From assembly GCA_036788835.1 (NCBI GenBank), contig DAIQMR010000022.1, positions 1 to 41,826 on the forward strand: 41,826 bases of DNA, given 5' to 3'. Below the pieces are notes generated by a model that worked only from the letters and a program-made list of their open reading frames with translations, had not been told where the DNA came from and ran no database searches. Shown piece after piece: positions 1 to 8,463 of this stretch. This stretch comes from JALCSJ01 sp036788835 (GTDB taxonomy: Bacteria > Bacillota > Negativicutes > Acidaminococcales > Acidaminococcaceae). The translations under genes were made by a program, and so were the position numbers. The first letter of the stretch is position 1. Each line of letters begins with the position of its first letter.

Positions 1-1296
1 CGGAAATTAATTATTTCTTTGGCCATACCTACTATTTTCAGTATGCTTATAACCAATATTTATAATACTGCTGACACTTTCTTCGTCAGTAAAATAGACA
101 CTAGTGCCACGGCGGCAGTGGGTGTTACTTTTGCGTCTATGGCAATTATTCAGGCCCTGGGGTTCTTCTTCGGACATGGTTCCGGCAACTATGTTTCCAG
201 ACAACTTGGGGCACAAAAGTTGGAAGATGCTAATATTATGGCGGCCACAGGGTTTTTTCTTGCCTTTGGTACTGGTATCCTGTTGGCCTTTCCGGCAGAA
301 TTTTTTATCTTTGATATTGTGCGCTTTTTAGGTTCTACACCTACTATTGTTCCCTATGCGGTGGATTATCTCAGAATAATTATTTTTGGTGCTCCGGTTA
401 TGATGGCTTCTCTTGTTATGAATAATCAGCTGCGCTTTCAGGGCAGCGCCGCTTATGGTATGGTAGGTATAGTCAGCGGAGGGCTGCTTAACGTTTTTCT
501 GGATCCTCTTTTCATTTTTACTTTCAAAATGGGTATTGCCGGGGCTGCTTATGCCACTGTGCTGAGCCAGTGTGTCAGTCTGGGTATTTTGCTTTATATG
601 TCAACTAAAGGTGGCAATATTGTCATTCGCTGGAAAAATTTCAAGCCTTCTAAATTTTTAGTCAAGGAAATATTTGCCGGCGGCTCACCATCTCTGTTCA
701 GGCAGGGTTTCAGCAGCATCAGCACGATTCTCCTTAATGTGTCGGCCAGTGTTTATGGAGATGCAGCCATTGCGGGCATGTCCATCGTCACGCGCCTTAT
801 TTTTCTGGCCGGAGCTGCTATGATTGGATTTGGCCAGGGTTTTCAGCCGGTGTGCGGTTTTAATTATGGTGCCAAACAATATAGGCGGGTTAAAGAAGGA
901 TTTTTCTTTTCACTGAAGACAGTTACAGCTTTTGCCTTTATTGTCGCTATTATCGGCTCGTTTTTTGCCAGGGAAATAGTTGAATTGTTTCGGGATGATC
1001 CGGAAGTAATCAGGGTGGGGGTTTGGGCCTTGCATTACCAGCTAATCTTGTTCCCCCTGACGGGATTAGTGGTTTTAACAAATATGACATTACAAACCAC
1101 AAGGCATACGGCGGGGGCAATTTTGGTGGCAGCCTCTCGCCAAGGTTTGTTTTTGATTCCCGCATTATTCATTTTGCCAAGATGCTTCGGCTTGGCCGGA
1201 GTTATTTATAGTCAACCGGTTTCCGATTTTTTCTCCATAATTATTTCTTTTTACCTTATTAGAGTATTCTTTAAAGGATTGCCCAAACAGGCGTAA
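1..1296 (+). CDS. MATE-family multidrug/cation efflux transporter (5' end cut by window)
   Basis: Polytopic inner-membrane protein of the multi antimicrobial extrusion family, which exports drugs or metabolites in exchange for Na+ or H+. The frame is open from base 1: the codons before the TTG at 19 read RKLIIS and run straight into LAIPTIFSML, the usual first helix of MATE proteins, so the true start lies left of the window. About 12 hydrophobic helices follow. Typical MATE features are visible, including NIYNTADTFFVS in helix 1 and GFGQGFQPVCGFNYGA in the second half, the matching position of the second repeat. The gene ends 15 bases before the start chosen for the sensor kinase, so the two are probably co-transcribed. 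The substrate cannot be told from sequence. Confidence 0.93.
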   Translation, partial: RKLIISLAIPTIFSMLITNIYNTADTFFVSKIDTSATAAVGVTFASMAIIQALGFFFGHGSGNYVSRQLGAQKLEDANIMAATGFFLAFGTGILLAFPAEFFIFDIVRFLGSTPTIVPYAVDYLRIIIFGAPVMMASLVMNNQLRFQGSAAYGMVGIVSGGLLNVFLDPLFIFTFKMGIAGAAYATVLSQCVSLGILLYMSTKGGNIVIRWKNFKPSKFLVKEIFAGGSPSLFRQGFSSISTILLNVSASVYGDAAIAGMSIVTRLIFLAGAAMIGFGQGFQPVCGFNYGAKQYRRVKEGFFFSLKTVTAFAFIVAIIGSFFAREIVELFRDDPEVIRVGVWALHYQLILFPLTGLVVLTNMTLQTTRHTAGAILVAASRQGLFLIPALFILPRCFGLAGVIYSQPVSDFFSIIISFYLIRVFFKGLPKQA

Positions 1297-1311
1297 AGGC
1301 GGGGAATGAAA

Positions 1312-3699
1312 ATGAGTAATGACAATGAAGTCATGCTAGAAACTGAAAGTCAAATTGCTCTGAACACGGTAATTAATAAGGCAGGTCTGTGGTACTGGAC
1401 ATATGATTTTGCTACCGGTTATGCTTTTTTGCAGGACAAATGCATCATGGACTTTGCGTTGACACCGGTTATTAAGAACTTCCCGGAAGTTTTGATTAAT
1501 AGTCCGACAGTTTTGCCTGAATCTAAAAAAGTATTCAAGGAGGCAATGAATAAGATTAAGGCCGGTGAGTCGGCAGTAGCATTTCCAGTGCGGATGAAGC
1601 TCAAGGATGGTAATTTGCACTGGATGCAAATAAATGTGCAGACAGTTTATGACCAACAGCACAAACCCATAAAGGCTATCTGTCTAGGCAGGCTCATTGA
1701 CAGGGAAAAAGCCCTGGAAAAAGCTTACTACACGGAAACAAATAGAATCCAAGCCTCTGATGTCAATCTTCTTTTCCGTTTTACTTGTAATGTGACGAAG
1801 AAAATTCTCGTGGATTATAAGTGCAAGAACCCGGAATCCATAGACGACTTTGGAGAGGATTTTTCTGTCCTGATGCATTCCACTTTAGAGAGAATTGTCA
1901 GTGAGGCGGAAAGAGAAAATTTCGCGGCAATTAATGATTTCAAATTTTTGACTAATAGTTTCATTCAAGGCAGAACAGAGCATGTTATTGAATACCGCAT
2001 AAAGATGTTTGATGGCCGGGTTTTCTGGGTACGTAACGTGCTGCATCTTTTACAGGAACCAACTACCAAAGATATTTTCCTATATGAATATTGCTATAAT
2101 ATTCATGCTAACAAGATGATGGAAGAAATGCTTAATGTTATGGTGGAACTGGATTTTGAAACCATTGGGTCTGTAAATTTGAAGGCCGGTTTGATTACTT
2201 TGTTCAGTGGCCGTGATACTTTGAGCTTTCCCAGTGGCAAAGCCTTGGATGTGAATACTGTTTCGGCAATATTTTTGAAAAAATTTGTGCAGCAGGAGGA
2301 TTATCAATATTTCCAGAAAATTACTAATCTGGACTTTCTGCGCAAAAAGATGGCTCAACAGGATAGACTGGAAGAAATAATTCATATTAAACATTCTGAT
2401 GGGTCACCCGGGCTAGTCAAGTTTCGCCTCTTTAGGTATGACAAAGAAAACGAAGTTTGTTTCTTGACCGGTACTGATGTGACGGATATTCAGCGGGAAG
2501 AAGAACAGAAAAAGACGGTGCTTATTGAGGCATTGGATTTGGCAGAAAAGGCCAATAAGGCTAAGTCTACTTTTTTGTCTACCATGAGCCATGATATACG
2601 TACGCCGTTAAATGCTATCTTAGGAATGCTTCAGCTGTCCATAGATGAACCTGATAACCTCAGTCAGGCTCAAGAAAGCATTAAATATATAAAAGAAGCG
2701 GCGGATAGTCTGCTTAATATTATTAACGATATACTGGATCTAACACGAATCGAAAACGGTAACACAGAGACATCCTGTGTTCCGGTACGCCTGACGGAAG
2801 TCCAAAAGTTTATGGAGAAGTTGTACGCACCGCTGATTAGGGGAAAAGAGCAAATCATGGATAGCAAGATAACGGTGGAACATGATGATTGCCTAGTTGA
2901 TGATGCTCATTTGCAGCGGATCGCGGAAAATATTATTTCTAATGCCATTAAATATACTCCGGCCAAAGGCAGGATTACCATTTTCATGCAGGAGGGGGCA
3001 ATGGGACCTGATGGCGCCAATTTGCTGAAATTTGGGGTTGAGGATACGGGCATCGGTATGTCTCCCGACGAATTAAAAAATATTTTTGAACCGTTTTACC
3101 GGGCATCAGAAGTTGTTCACACTAATATTCAAGGAACTGGCCTAGGGATGTCCATTGCTAAAAGCATGACGGAAATGCTAGGGGGCACTATAGAGATACA
3201 GAGCACCATGGGGAAGGGAACTAAAGTTACGGTTACAGTTCCGGTACGCATTGCTCAAGGACAGGATATTAAAAAGGCAGAAACTGTGCAACAGCCGGTA
3301 TATAAGAAAGTTTCCTTGCAAGGCATGAATATTTTGCTGGCGGAGGATAATAATATTAATGCTATTGTAGGCGTTAAGCTTTTGGAAAAAGCCGGAGCCA
3401 AGGTAATAGTGGCCAAGGATGGCAAAGAAGCTCTTGATATATTTACAAATAGCTCTCAAGGTGCTTTTGGAGCCATTCTTATGGATGTGAAGATGCCGAT
3501 TATGGACGGTTTGGAGGCTGCTAAAGCCATTCGTCATAGCAGTCATCCTGAGGCTAAAACTATACCCATTATTGCTATGACCGCCAATGCTTTTGCGGAA
3601 GATATTCGTAAATCTTTGGATGCGGGCATGAATACCCATTTGTCCAAGCCAATCAGTCCGGCTAAATTGTATCATACTCTAGAGCGTTATCATGTGTGA
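1312..3699 (+). CDS. PAS-containing hybrid sensor histidine kinase with C-terminal receiver domain
   Basis: A 795-residue sensor kinase with no evident membrane segment, so probably cytosolic. The N-terminal ~400 residues look like two or three PAS-type sensor modules; the stretch around residues 80-130 has the PAS/PAC pattern. HisKA follows, with the phospho-acceptor His in SHDIRTPLNA (about residue 427), then HATPase_c with N-box ENIISNAIKYTP, DTGIGM and GTGLGM. A receiver domain closes the protein, with an acidic pair in LLAEDNN, phospho-Asp in LMDVKMPIMDG (about residue 725) and Lys in LSKPIS. No Hpt domain or separate response regulator is encoded nearby. ATG 1312 is chosen because AGGCGGGG sits 7 bases upstream; the ATG at 1306 would touch it. 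Stimulus and output are unknown. Confidence 0.9.
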   Translation: MSNDNEVMLETESQIALNTVINKAGLWYWTYDFATGYAFLQDKCIMDFALTPVIKNFPEVLINSPTVLPESKKVFKEAMNKIKAGESAVAFPVRMKLKDGNLHWMQINVQTVYDQQHKPIKAICLGRLIDREKALEKAYYTETNRIQASDVNLLFRFTCNVTKKILVDYKCKNPESIDDFGEDFSVLMHSTLERIVSEAERENFAAINDFKFLTNSFIQGRTEHVIEYRIKMFDGRVFWVRNVLHLLQEPTTKDIFLYEYCYNIHANKMMEEMLNVMVELDFETIGSVNLKAGLITLFSGRDTLSFPSGKALDVNTVSAIFLKKFVQQEDYQYFQKITNLDFLRKKMAQQDRLEEIIHIKHSDGSPGLVKFRLFRYDKENEVCFLTGTDVTDIQREEEQKKTVLIEALDLAEKANKAKSTFLSTMSHDIRTPLNAILGMLQLSIDEPDNLSQAQESIKYIKEAADSLLNIINDILDLTRIENGNTETSCVPVRLTEVQKFMEKLYAPLIRGKEQIMDSKITVEHDDCLVDDAHLQRIAENIISNAIKYTPAKGRITIFMQEGAMGPDGANLLKFGVEDTGIGMSPDELKNIFEPFYRASEVVHTNIQGTGLGMSIAKSMTEMLGGTIEIQSTMGKGTKVTVTVPVRIAQGQDIKKAETVQQPVYKKVSLQGMNILLAEDNNINAIVGVKLLEKAGAKVIVAKDGKEALDIFTNSSQGAFGAILMDVKMPIMDGLEAAKAIRHSSHPEAKTIPIIAMTANAFAEDIRKSLDAGMNTHLSKPISPAKLYHTLERYHV

Positions 3700-3735
3700 A
3701 AATCACCTGTCCCTTTTGTCTGAGCCGCAAAAATA

Positions 3736-3776
3736 AAAAATCAGCATCACCCTTTTAAGGGGAGATGCTGATTTTT
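3736..3776. terminator. Bidirectional intrinsic terminator between sensor kinase and fba
   Basis: A 13-bp perfect stem (AAAAATCAGCATC / GATGCTGATTTTT) encloses an inner CCCTT/AAGGG stem. It has T-rich tracts on its 3' side in both orientations. It lies between two converging genes, so it probably ends both transcripts. Confidence 0.88.
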
Positions 3777-3786
3777 GTCTTGGCAA

Positions 3787-4716
3787 TTAAATTTTTCCTG
3801 AGGAATTAAGAACGTCTTTCATTTTATGAGCAACCATGTTCTTGATGGCTTCTCTGGCCGGCTTCAAATAGCCACGGGGGTCAAATTCGCTGGGGTTCTT
3901 TGCAAAAAACTCACGAATGGAAGCTGTCATGGCTAACCTTAAGTCGGTATCAATATTAATCTTGCAGACACCAAAAGTCCCGGCTTTTCTCAGCATATCT
4001 TCCGGACAGCCTTGCGCGCCTACAATTTTGCCGCCGTATTCATTGCATTTTTTCACGAATTCAGGCAAAACCGTGGACGCACCATGGAGCACCAAGGGAT
4101 AGTTGGGCAATAAATTGGTGATTTTTTCCAGACGGGGAAAGTCCAATTGAGGGGTTCCCTTAAACTTGTATGCACCGTGACTGGTACCAATGGCAATAGC
4201 CAGAGAATCAACGCCGGTTCTTTCTACAAATTCCACAGCCTGATCCGGATCGGTGTAGGTGGCTTCCTTGGTATTTACTTTGACGGCATCTTCCACTCCG
4301 GCTAGTTTACCCAGCTCTGCTTCAACCACAACACCTTTATTGTGAGCATAATCCACAACACGTTTTGTTAATTCAATATTGTCTTCGAAAGGATATTTGG
4401 AACCGTCAATCATAACGGAGGTAAAACCACCGTCTACACAGTCTTTGCAAATATCGAAGTCTGCGCCGTGGTCTAAATGCAGGCATACATCCAACCCGGT
4501 ATCTTCCATGGCAGCTTCCACTAATTTCACTAAATAAATTTGCTTAGCATATTTGCGGGCCCCGGCCGAAACTTGCAAAATCAGGGGAGACTTCTCTTGT
4601 TGAGCAGCTTCCATGATACCTTGGATTATTTCCATATTATTCACATTGAATGCACCTACTGCATACTTTCCTTCGTAAGCTTTTTTGAACATTTCCTTTG
4701 AAGTAACAAATGCCAT
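3787..4716 (-). CDS. fba: Class II fructose-bisphosphate aldolase
   Basis: Zinc-dependent enzyme that cleaves fructose 1,6-bisphosphate to dihydroxyacetone phosphate and glyceraldehyde 3-phosphate, or condenses them, in cytosolic glycolysis and gluconeogenesis. The 309-residue length is normal for the class II FbaA/GatY family. Visible motifs are HLDHGADF (catalytic Asp and first zinc His), EAELGKLAGVED, GTSHGAYKF and VLHGAST with further zinc-binding His residues, and INIDTDLR with the phosphate-binding pattern near the C-terminus. A good ribosome site (GGGAGG) lies 8 bases before the ATG. It is a single-gene unit with its own extended -10 promoter and a shared terminator. A tagatose-bisphosphate aldolase is the main alternative, but the context gives no sugar-specific genes. 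Confidence 0.94.
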   Translation of the reverse strand: MAFVTSKEMFKKAYEGKYAVGAFNVNNMEIIQGIMEAAQQEKSPLILQVSAGARKYAKQIYLVKLVEAAMEDTGLDVCLHLDHGADFDICKDCVDGGFTSVMIDGSKYPFEDNIELTKRVVDYAHNKGVVVEAELGKLAGVEDAVKVNTKEATYTDPDQAVEFVERTGVDSLAIAIGTSHGAYKFKGTPQLDFPRLEKITNLLPNYPLVLHGASTVLPEFVKKCNEYGGKIVGAQGCPEDMLRKAGTFGVCKINIDTDLRLAMTASIREFFAKNPSEFDPRGYLKPAREAIKNMVAHKMKDVLNSSGKI

Positions 4717-4749
4717 ATAACTTACCTCCCATTCTTATTTCATAAATTA

Positions 4750-4758
4750 ATTATAACA
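4750..4758 (-). promoter_or_regulatory. Extended -10 promoter for fba
   Basis: On the minus strand TGTTATAAT gives a consensus -10 (TATAAT) with an upstream TGn element, 34 bases before the fba ATG. No good -35 box is seen, which is common for extended -10 promoters. Confidence 0.6.
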
Positions 4759-4890
4759 CATTTCTTATGGTTTGAGTGCAGTTAAAAAATCTTACGGCAG
4801 AGGGCAGTAAATATCTTTTTGTTCCAGAGTTTCCGGTTCTTGTAACCCTAAAATCAAGCATGAAAGAAATGCTGCTATCCGGTTAGCTAA

Positions 4891-4923
4891 TGATACAAAA
4901 GTGACTTAGTGACTTTTGTATCA
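4891..4923. repeat. 33-bp palindrome next to the -35 box (probable operator)
   Basis: Arms TGATACAAAAGT and ACTTTTGTATCA are a perfect 12-bp inverted repeat around a 9-base centre. No T-run follows, so it is not a terminator. It ends one base before the -35 hexamer at 4925, where an activator or repressor could bind. Confidence 0.6.
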
Positions 4924-4924
4924 C

Positions 4925-4953
4925 TTGACTATTTATCCTACTTTGGATACTAT
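4925..4953 (+). promoter_or_regulatory. Sigma-A-type promoter for the 4992-dut-pepV unit
   Basis: TTGACT, a 17-base spacer, then TACTAT. It is placed about 40 bases before the ATG at 4992 and directly after the 33-bp palindrome. Confidence 0.65.
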
Positions 4954-4991
4954 TTAAGTATGCAAAAAAATATGGCAGGCAAGGAGCTAAA

Positions 4992-5531
4992 ATGAAAAAG
5001 TTATTGATAATTATCGGTTTAATGGCAGTTATATTTCTGCCTCAGACTAGCTTGGCCAAGGACACTAAAAATTCTCAGGGGCAAGAGTGGGTGGTTGTCG
5101 CCCAGAATAAGGGCGGTATTTATTCCTATGATAAACAATCCCTTGTTTATTTTCCTGACAGCGCCCAGCCCAAAGATATACTGGAAATAAAATTAACGGC
5201 CAAATCAGAACTTCTGGACAAGAACTTTAAAGAGCAGCTTCTGGAGAAATATGGCAAGAAGCTGAAAAAAGACGACAATGTCCAACTGTGCCTTTTAGAT
5301 ATGGTTTTAAACAAACCAAATAATACTTACAAAATCAACCGGGTGGAACTAATCAGTACTTCCGGGAGGCTATTGGTCAATAAGGATTTGCATGGTAAAT
5401 TTAAACCCATTCCCTCCAAAACTTTTGTGGCGGTGCTATTGGGTGAAACAATTAAAATATTACAACCTAAAACCGAAGGAGAACAACATGTTAATACGAG
5501 GTTTTCAGAAAATAAAAAAGTATCAAAATAA
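4992..5531 (+). CDS. Small exported protein of unknown function
   Basis: A 179-residue protein not recognised as a named family. Residues 1-22 (MKKLLIIIGLMAVIFLPQTS then LA) form a clear Sec signal peptide with a likely cleavage after SLA; there is no lipobox Cys. The mature part is lysine-rich and opens with EWVVVAQNKGGIYSYDKQSL, where the tryptophan/tyrosine-rich start recalls the small surface or periplasmic proteins in which a value is stored or displayed in a beta fold. That similarity is only an impression. It is the first gene of a unit with dUTPase and PepV. Its last 44 bases overlap the start of the dUTPase gene in another frame, so the C-terminal tail (about residues 165-179) may be of recent origin. 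Probably acts outside the cytoplasmic membrane. Confidence 0.75.
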   Translation: MKKLLIIIGLMAVIFLPQTSLAKDTKNSQGQEWVVVAQNKGGIYSYDKQSLVYFPDSAQPKDILEIKLTAKSELLDKNFKEQLLEKYGKKLKKDDNVQLCLLDMVLNKPNNTYKINRVELISTSGRLLVNKDLHGKFKPIPSKTFVAVLLGETIKILQPKTEGEQHVNTRFSENKKVSK

Positions 5532-5937
5532 TGATTTTACCATGCCTTGCCGCCAGACAGCCCATTCAGCCGGCTATGATTTTTATTTGCCGGAAGAGGC
5601 AATATTGGAACCTGGAAAACTGACAATGGTACCAACAGGTATCAAGGCCTACATGCAGAGTGATGAATATCTGGGTGTCCATATCCGCTCCAGCATGGCC
5701 GTTAAAAAGGCCCTCTGTCTTGTGAACAATCAAGGGATTATTGACAGTGATTATTACAATAATCCGGATAATGAAGGACACATAATGCTAGCCATAATTA
5801 ATAAGGGTGAGAACACAGTTACTTTGGCTAAAAACGAACGCATTGCCCAAGGAATTTTTTATAAATTTTTTACTGCCGATGCTGATGCTGCTACCGAAAA
5901 AAATCAGCGCAGCGGAGGTTTTGGCAGTACAAAATAA
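5488..5937 (+). CDS. dut: dUTP diphosphatase (trimeric dUTPase)
   Basis: Hydrolyses dUTP to dUMP and pyrophosphate. This keeps uracil out of DNA and supplies dUMP for thymidylate synthesis. All five trimeric-dUTPase motifs are present in order: SAGYDFY (1), RSSMAVKK (2), NNQGIIDSDYYN (3, with the catalytic Asp and sugar-pocket Tyr), NERIAQGIFYKF (4) and the glycine-rich C-terminal RSGGFGSTK (5) that closes over the substrate. ATG 5488 gives 149 residues, the usual length, and follows GGAGAACAAC. The longer frame from 5392 adds residues unrelated to dUTPases. The start lies inside the preceding exported-protein gene (44-base overlap), so translation may be coupled. Confidence 0.93.
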   Translation: MLIRGFQKIKKYQNNDFTMPCRQTAHSAGYDFYLPEEAILEPGKLTMVPTGIKAYMQSDEYLGVHIRSSMAVKKALCLVNNQGIIDSDYYNNPDNEGHIMLAIINKGENTVTLAKNERIAQGIFYKFFTADADAATEKNQRSGGFGSTK

Positions 5938-5964
5938 TATCTAACAAGAAAAGGAGTAAGAGAC

Positions 5965-7350
5965 ATGGAAAAGATTTTAAACGAACTAGTGGAAAAGAAT
6001 TTTACCCAGCAGGTTGCAGACACGCAAGCTTTATTGAAAATCAATAGCGAGTTAGATGAAAAAACTATTACTAAAGAGGCACCTTTTGGACAAGGGCCGG
6101 CCGAGGCTTTGCAACTTTTTCTGGAGATTGGGGAAAAATTAGGCTTTGCCACACACAATTATGAGCAATATGCCGGCACAGTGCAATTAGGTACAGAAGG
6201 TAAACAAGTAGGGCTCCTTGGTCATTTGGATGTAGTTCCGGCTAAAGGCAAGGACTGGATAGTTCCTCCTTATTCTGCGACTATTAAAGATGATAAACTT
6301 TATGGCAGGGGTACTTTGGATGACAAGGGTCCTACCATGGCAGTCCTTTATGCTATGAAAGCCATTAAGGAAAGCAAGCTGCCCGCCAAAAATTACGTTC
6401 GTCTTATTGCCGGCTGCGATGAAGAAGTTGGTATGAGGGGCGTGGCTCATTACCTGACTAAGGAACAGCCTCCTGACATGGGGTTTTCTCCGGACGCTGC
6501 TTTTCCCATTATTAACGGAGAAAAAGGCATCCTTCATGGTTACTTCAAAGTTCCTCTTACGGGAAAAGACCCCCATATTAAAGCTTTGCAGGGCGGGGAC
6601 AGGATTAATGTAGTGCCTGATAGGGTAGAGGCAGAATTAGCAGGCTTTACTACAGAAGAAATCCAAAATAAAATCAACGAATTAAAGTTAACGGAACACT
6701 TTAAGGTAGAAGGCACACAGGTAATTTCTCTGGGGCTAGCCGTTCATGCCATGATGCCCCAAAAAGGTTTTAACGCAGCACAAAATATGCTGGTGCTTTT
6801 CAATGCTTTGCTGGCCGGAAGCAAGAGTCGCTTAAGTACGGTTATTTGCGGACTCCATGCTATGCTGAAAATGGAAACCGATGGTACCGGTTTAGGTATT
6901 GCTTGTCATGACAATATTTCAGGTCACTTAACCTGTAATTTTGCTTTTGTGGAATTGACAGCGGATGCTTTGGTTTGCAAATTTGATATTAGATATCCCA
7001 TTGAGTTCCATGGTCAAAAGTTCATTGATGCATTGTCGGCAGATGCCAAGAAACTGGGCGGTGAATATATTGTGCTCAAAAACAAAGAGCCATTATATGT
7101 TGCCAAAGATAAACCTTTTATTAAATGCCTTCAAGAAGCTTACGAAGAAGAAATGGGTGAGCCGGCAGAGCTTCTGACTACCGGCGGCGGAACTTATTGC
7201 CGGGCTGTGGCCAATACTGTTTCCTTTGGTCCTATTTTCCCTGGAGACCCTGATTTGGATCATCAAAGCAATGAATTTGTTTATCTGGAAAAATTACAGA
7301 GAATGACTAAAATGTATGCTCAAGCAATATACAAACTAATGCAACTGTAA
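5965..7350 (+). CDS. pepV: Dipeptidase PepV (M20 family metallopeptidase)
   Basis: Cytosolic di-zinc dipeptidase that releases amino acids from dipeptides. At 461 residues it matches PepV/carnosinase-like M20A enzymes. Metal ligands and catalytic residues are visible: GHLDVVPAKGKDW (first His and catalytic Asp), GRGTLDDKGPT (bridging Asp), the catalytic Glu pair in CDEEVGMRG, and FSPDAAFP. A GGGTYCRA loop and the late zinc-binding His in DLDHQSNEF complete the site. The insert between about residues 180 and 380 is the expected lid/dimerisation domain. A strong ribosome site (AAAAGGAG) precedes ATG 5965. It is last in the unit with the exported protein and dut. Confidence 0.93.
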   Translation: MEKILNELVEKNFTQQVADTQALLKINSELDEKTITKEAPFGQGPAEALQLFLEIGEKLGFATHNYEQYAGTVQLGTEGKQVGLLGHLDVVPAKGKDWIVPPYSATIKDDKLYGRGTLDDKGPTMAVLYAMKAIKESKLPAKNYVRLIAGCDEEVGMRGVAHYLTKEQPPDMGFSPDAAFPIINGEKGILHGYFKVPLTGKDPHIKALQGGDRINVVPDRVEAELAGFTTEEIQNKINELKLTEHFKVEGTQVISLGLAVHAMMPQKGFNAAQNMLVLFNALLAGSKSRLSTVICGLHAMLKMETDGTGLGIACHDNISGHLTCNFAFVELTADALVCKFDIRYPIEFHGQKFIDALSADAKKLGGEYIVLKNKEPLYVAKDKPFIKCLQEAYEEEMGEPAELLTTGGGTYCRAVANTVSFGPIFPGDPDLDHQSNEFVYLEKLQRMTKMYAQAIYKLMQL

Positions 7351-7397
7351 GCCACAACACCGATTTACAAAAAATACGAAAAAATCAGAAAAAGATG

Positions 7398-7426
7398 TTG
7401 ACAATGTGACAAAGTAGGAATATACT
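7398..7426 (+). promoter_or_regulatory. Promoter of the lysine biosynthesis operon
   Basis: Consensus TTGACA, exactly 17 bases, then TATACT. The predicted start (about 7433) is just upstream of the lysine riboswitch aptamer. Confidence 0.85.
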
Positions 7427-7442
7427 ACTAAGCAATTAAACA

Positions 7443-7599
7443 AGTGATAGAGGCGCGGGACTGATAAGTACTTTGCTGAGGGGCACCGTAGAGGCAAAGG
7501 AAAGGCTTACCGCCGAAGTTTAGGAATGGGTACATTTTTAAGCTGGGATTTTGGTGAAGAACCAACTTACTGTCGCCGAAAGGTGGAGGGCTATCTCAT
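7443..7599 (+). ncRNA. Lysine riboswitch (L box) aptamer
   Basis: Conserved L-box blocks are found in order: GTGATAGAGGCGCGG, AAGTA, the AAAGGAAAGGC block, ACCGCCGAAG, a GCTGGG segment, then CTGTCGCCGAAAGG and GGAGGGCTATC, which closes P1 with the 5' GATAG. It lies between a consensus promoter and a switch terminator, directly in front of dapB-asd-lysC-dapA, the exact pathway lysine should repress. Confidence 0.93.
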
Positions 7600-7608
7600 A
7601 TGCTATTT

Positions 7609-7642
7609 AAGCCATTGAGGATGCTCAATGGCTTGCTTTTTT
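7609..7642 (+). terminator. Riboswitch expression-platform terminator
   Basis: A perfect 11-bp stem (AAGCCATTGAG / CTCAATGGCTT) with a 4-base loop, followed by GC and six T. It sits just 3' of the lysine aptamer and before dapB, so high lysine should stop transcription here. An ATG at 7628 lies inside this hairpin and is not the dapB start. Confidence 0.9.
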
Positions 7643-7672
7643 ATCTTATCTAGGAAAGGAAGTGGCCGAATA

Positions 7673-8440
7673 ATGAAAATTCTGGTAAATGGGGCATTGG
7701 GAAAAATGGGCAGCATAGTAGTTGCCACGGTGCTCAAACAAAAAGACATGGAATTAACCGGCGTAGTTAATCCTCATGGTGCAGGAAAAACTGCAGGGGG
7801 TCTTGATGTTACCGAGACATTAGCCAGTGCCTTTGCCAAAGTCAAACCTGACATAGTAGTAGATTTTACAAGACCAGATGTGGTTATGGATAATCTTAGG
7901 GAAACATTAGCAGCAGGGGTAAACGCAGTAGTGGGAACTACAGGCTTTTCTCAGGAGGACCTGAAAGAATTAGATGAATTAGCCAAACAAAAGAAGGTAG
8001 GAATTTTGGTTGCTCCGAATTTTGCTATGGGAGCCGTGCTCATGATGAAACTCGCTTCGGAGGTTGCCAAATATTTTCCTCAGGCGGAAATTATTGAAAA
8101 GCATCATGACCAGAAATTAGATGCTCCTTCCGGTACAGCTATTTTAACCGCACAAAAAATTGTGGAAGCCAGAGGTGGTTTCCTGGCCCAGGGTAATCCT
8201 AACGAAAAAGAAAAGCTGCCCCATGCCAGAGGCAATAATTACGAGGGACTAAGGATTCACAGTGTAAGGCTGCCGGGCTACGTTGCTTCCCAGGAAGTTA
8301 TTTTCGGCAGCATGGGAGAGACATTAACAATCAGTAACGATCCCGTAAGCAGGGAATGTTATATGCCCGGTGTGATGCTGGGTTGTCGCCAAATTCTTGG
8401 CAAAGTTGGTTTGATTTACGGATTGGATAAAATATTATAG
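7673..8440 (+). CDS. dapB: 4-hydroxy-tetrahydrodipicolinate reductase
   Basis: NAD(P)H-dependent reduction of the DapA product to tetrahydrodipicolinate, in the diaminopimelate/lysine pathway. The N-terminal Rossmann motif is NGALGKMGS (residues 5-13), followed by VVDFTRP and GTTGFS of the cofactor site. The catalytic and substrate-binding signature is EKHHDQKLDAPSGTA. ATG 7673 gives 255 residues, as usual for the family, with AGGAAAGGA upstream. The ATG at 7628 would add 15 residues encoded by the terminator hairpin. First gene of the riboswitch-controlled operon. Confidence 0.95.
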   Translation: MKILVNGALGKMGSIVVATVLKQKDMELTGVVNPHGAGKTAGGLDVTETLASAFAKVKPDIVVDFTRPDVVMDNLRETLAAGVNAVVGTTGFSQEDLKELDELAKQKKVGILVAPNFAMGAVLMMKLASEVAKYFPQAEIIEKHHDQKLDAPSGTAILTAQKIVEARGGFLAQGNPNEKEKLPHARGNNYEGLRIHSVRLPGYVASQEVIFGSMGETLTISNDPVSRECYMPGVMLGCRQILGKVGLIYGLDKIL

Positions 8441-8463
8441 GGGATTTGAGGGGGATTTAAATT

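Noticed and set aside
3178..3675. 165-residue minus-strand frame at the end of the sensor kinase
   Set aside because: Overlaps the receiver domain, which has all its motifs on the plus strand.
7628..7672. N-terminal extension of dapB from ATG 7628
   Set aside because: It would start inside the riboswitch terminator hairpin and adds residues not seen in DapB.
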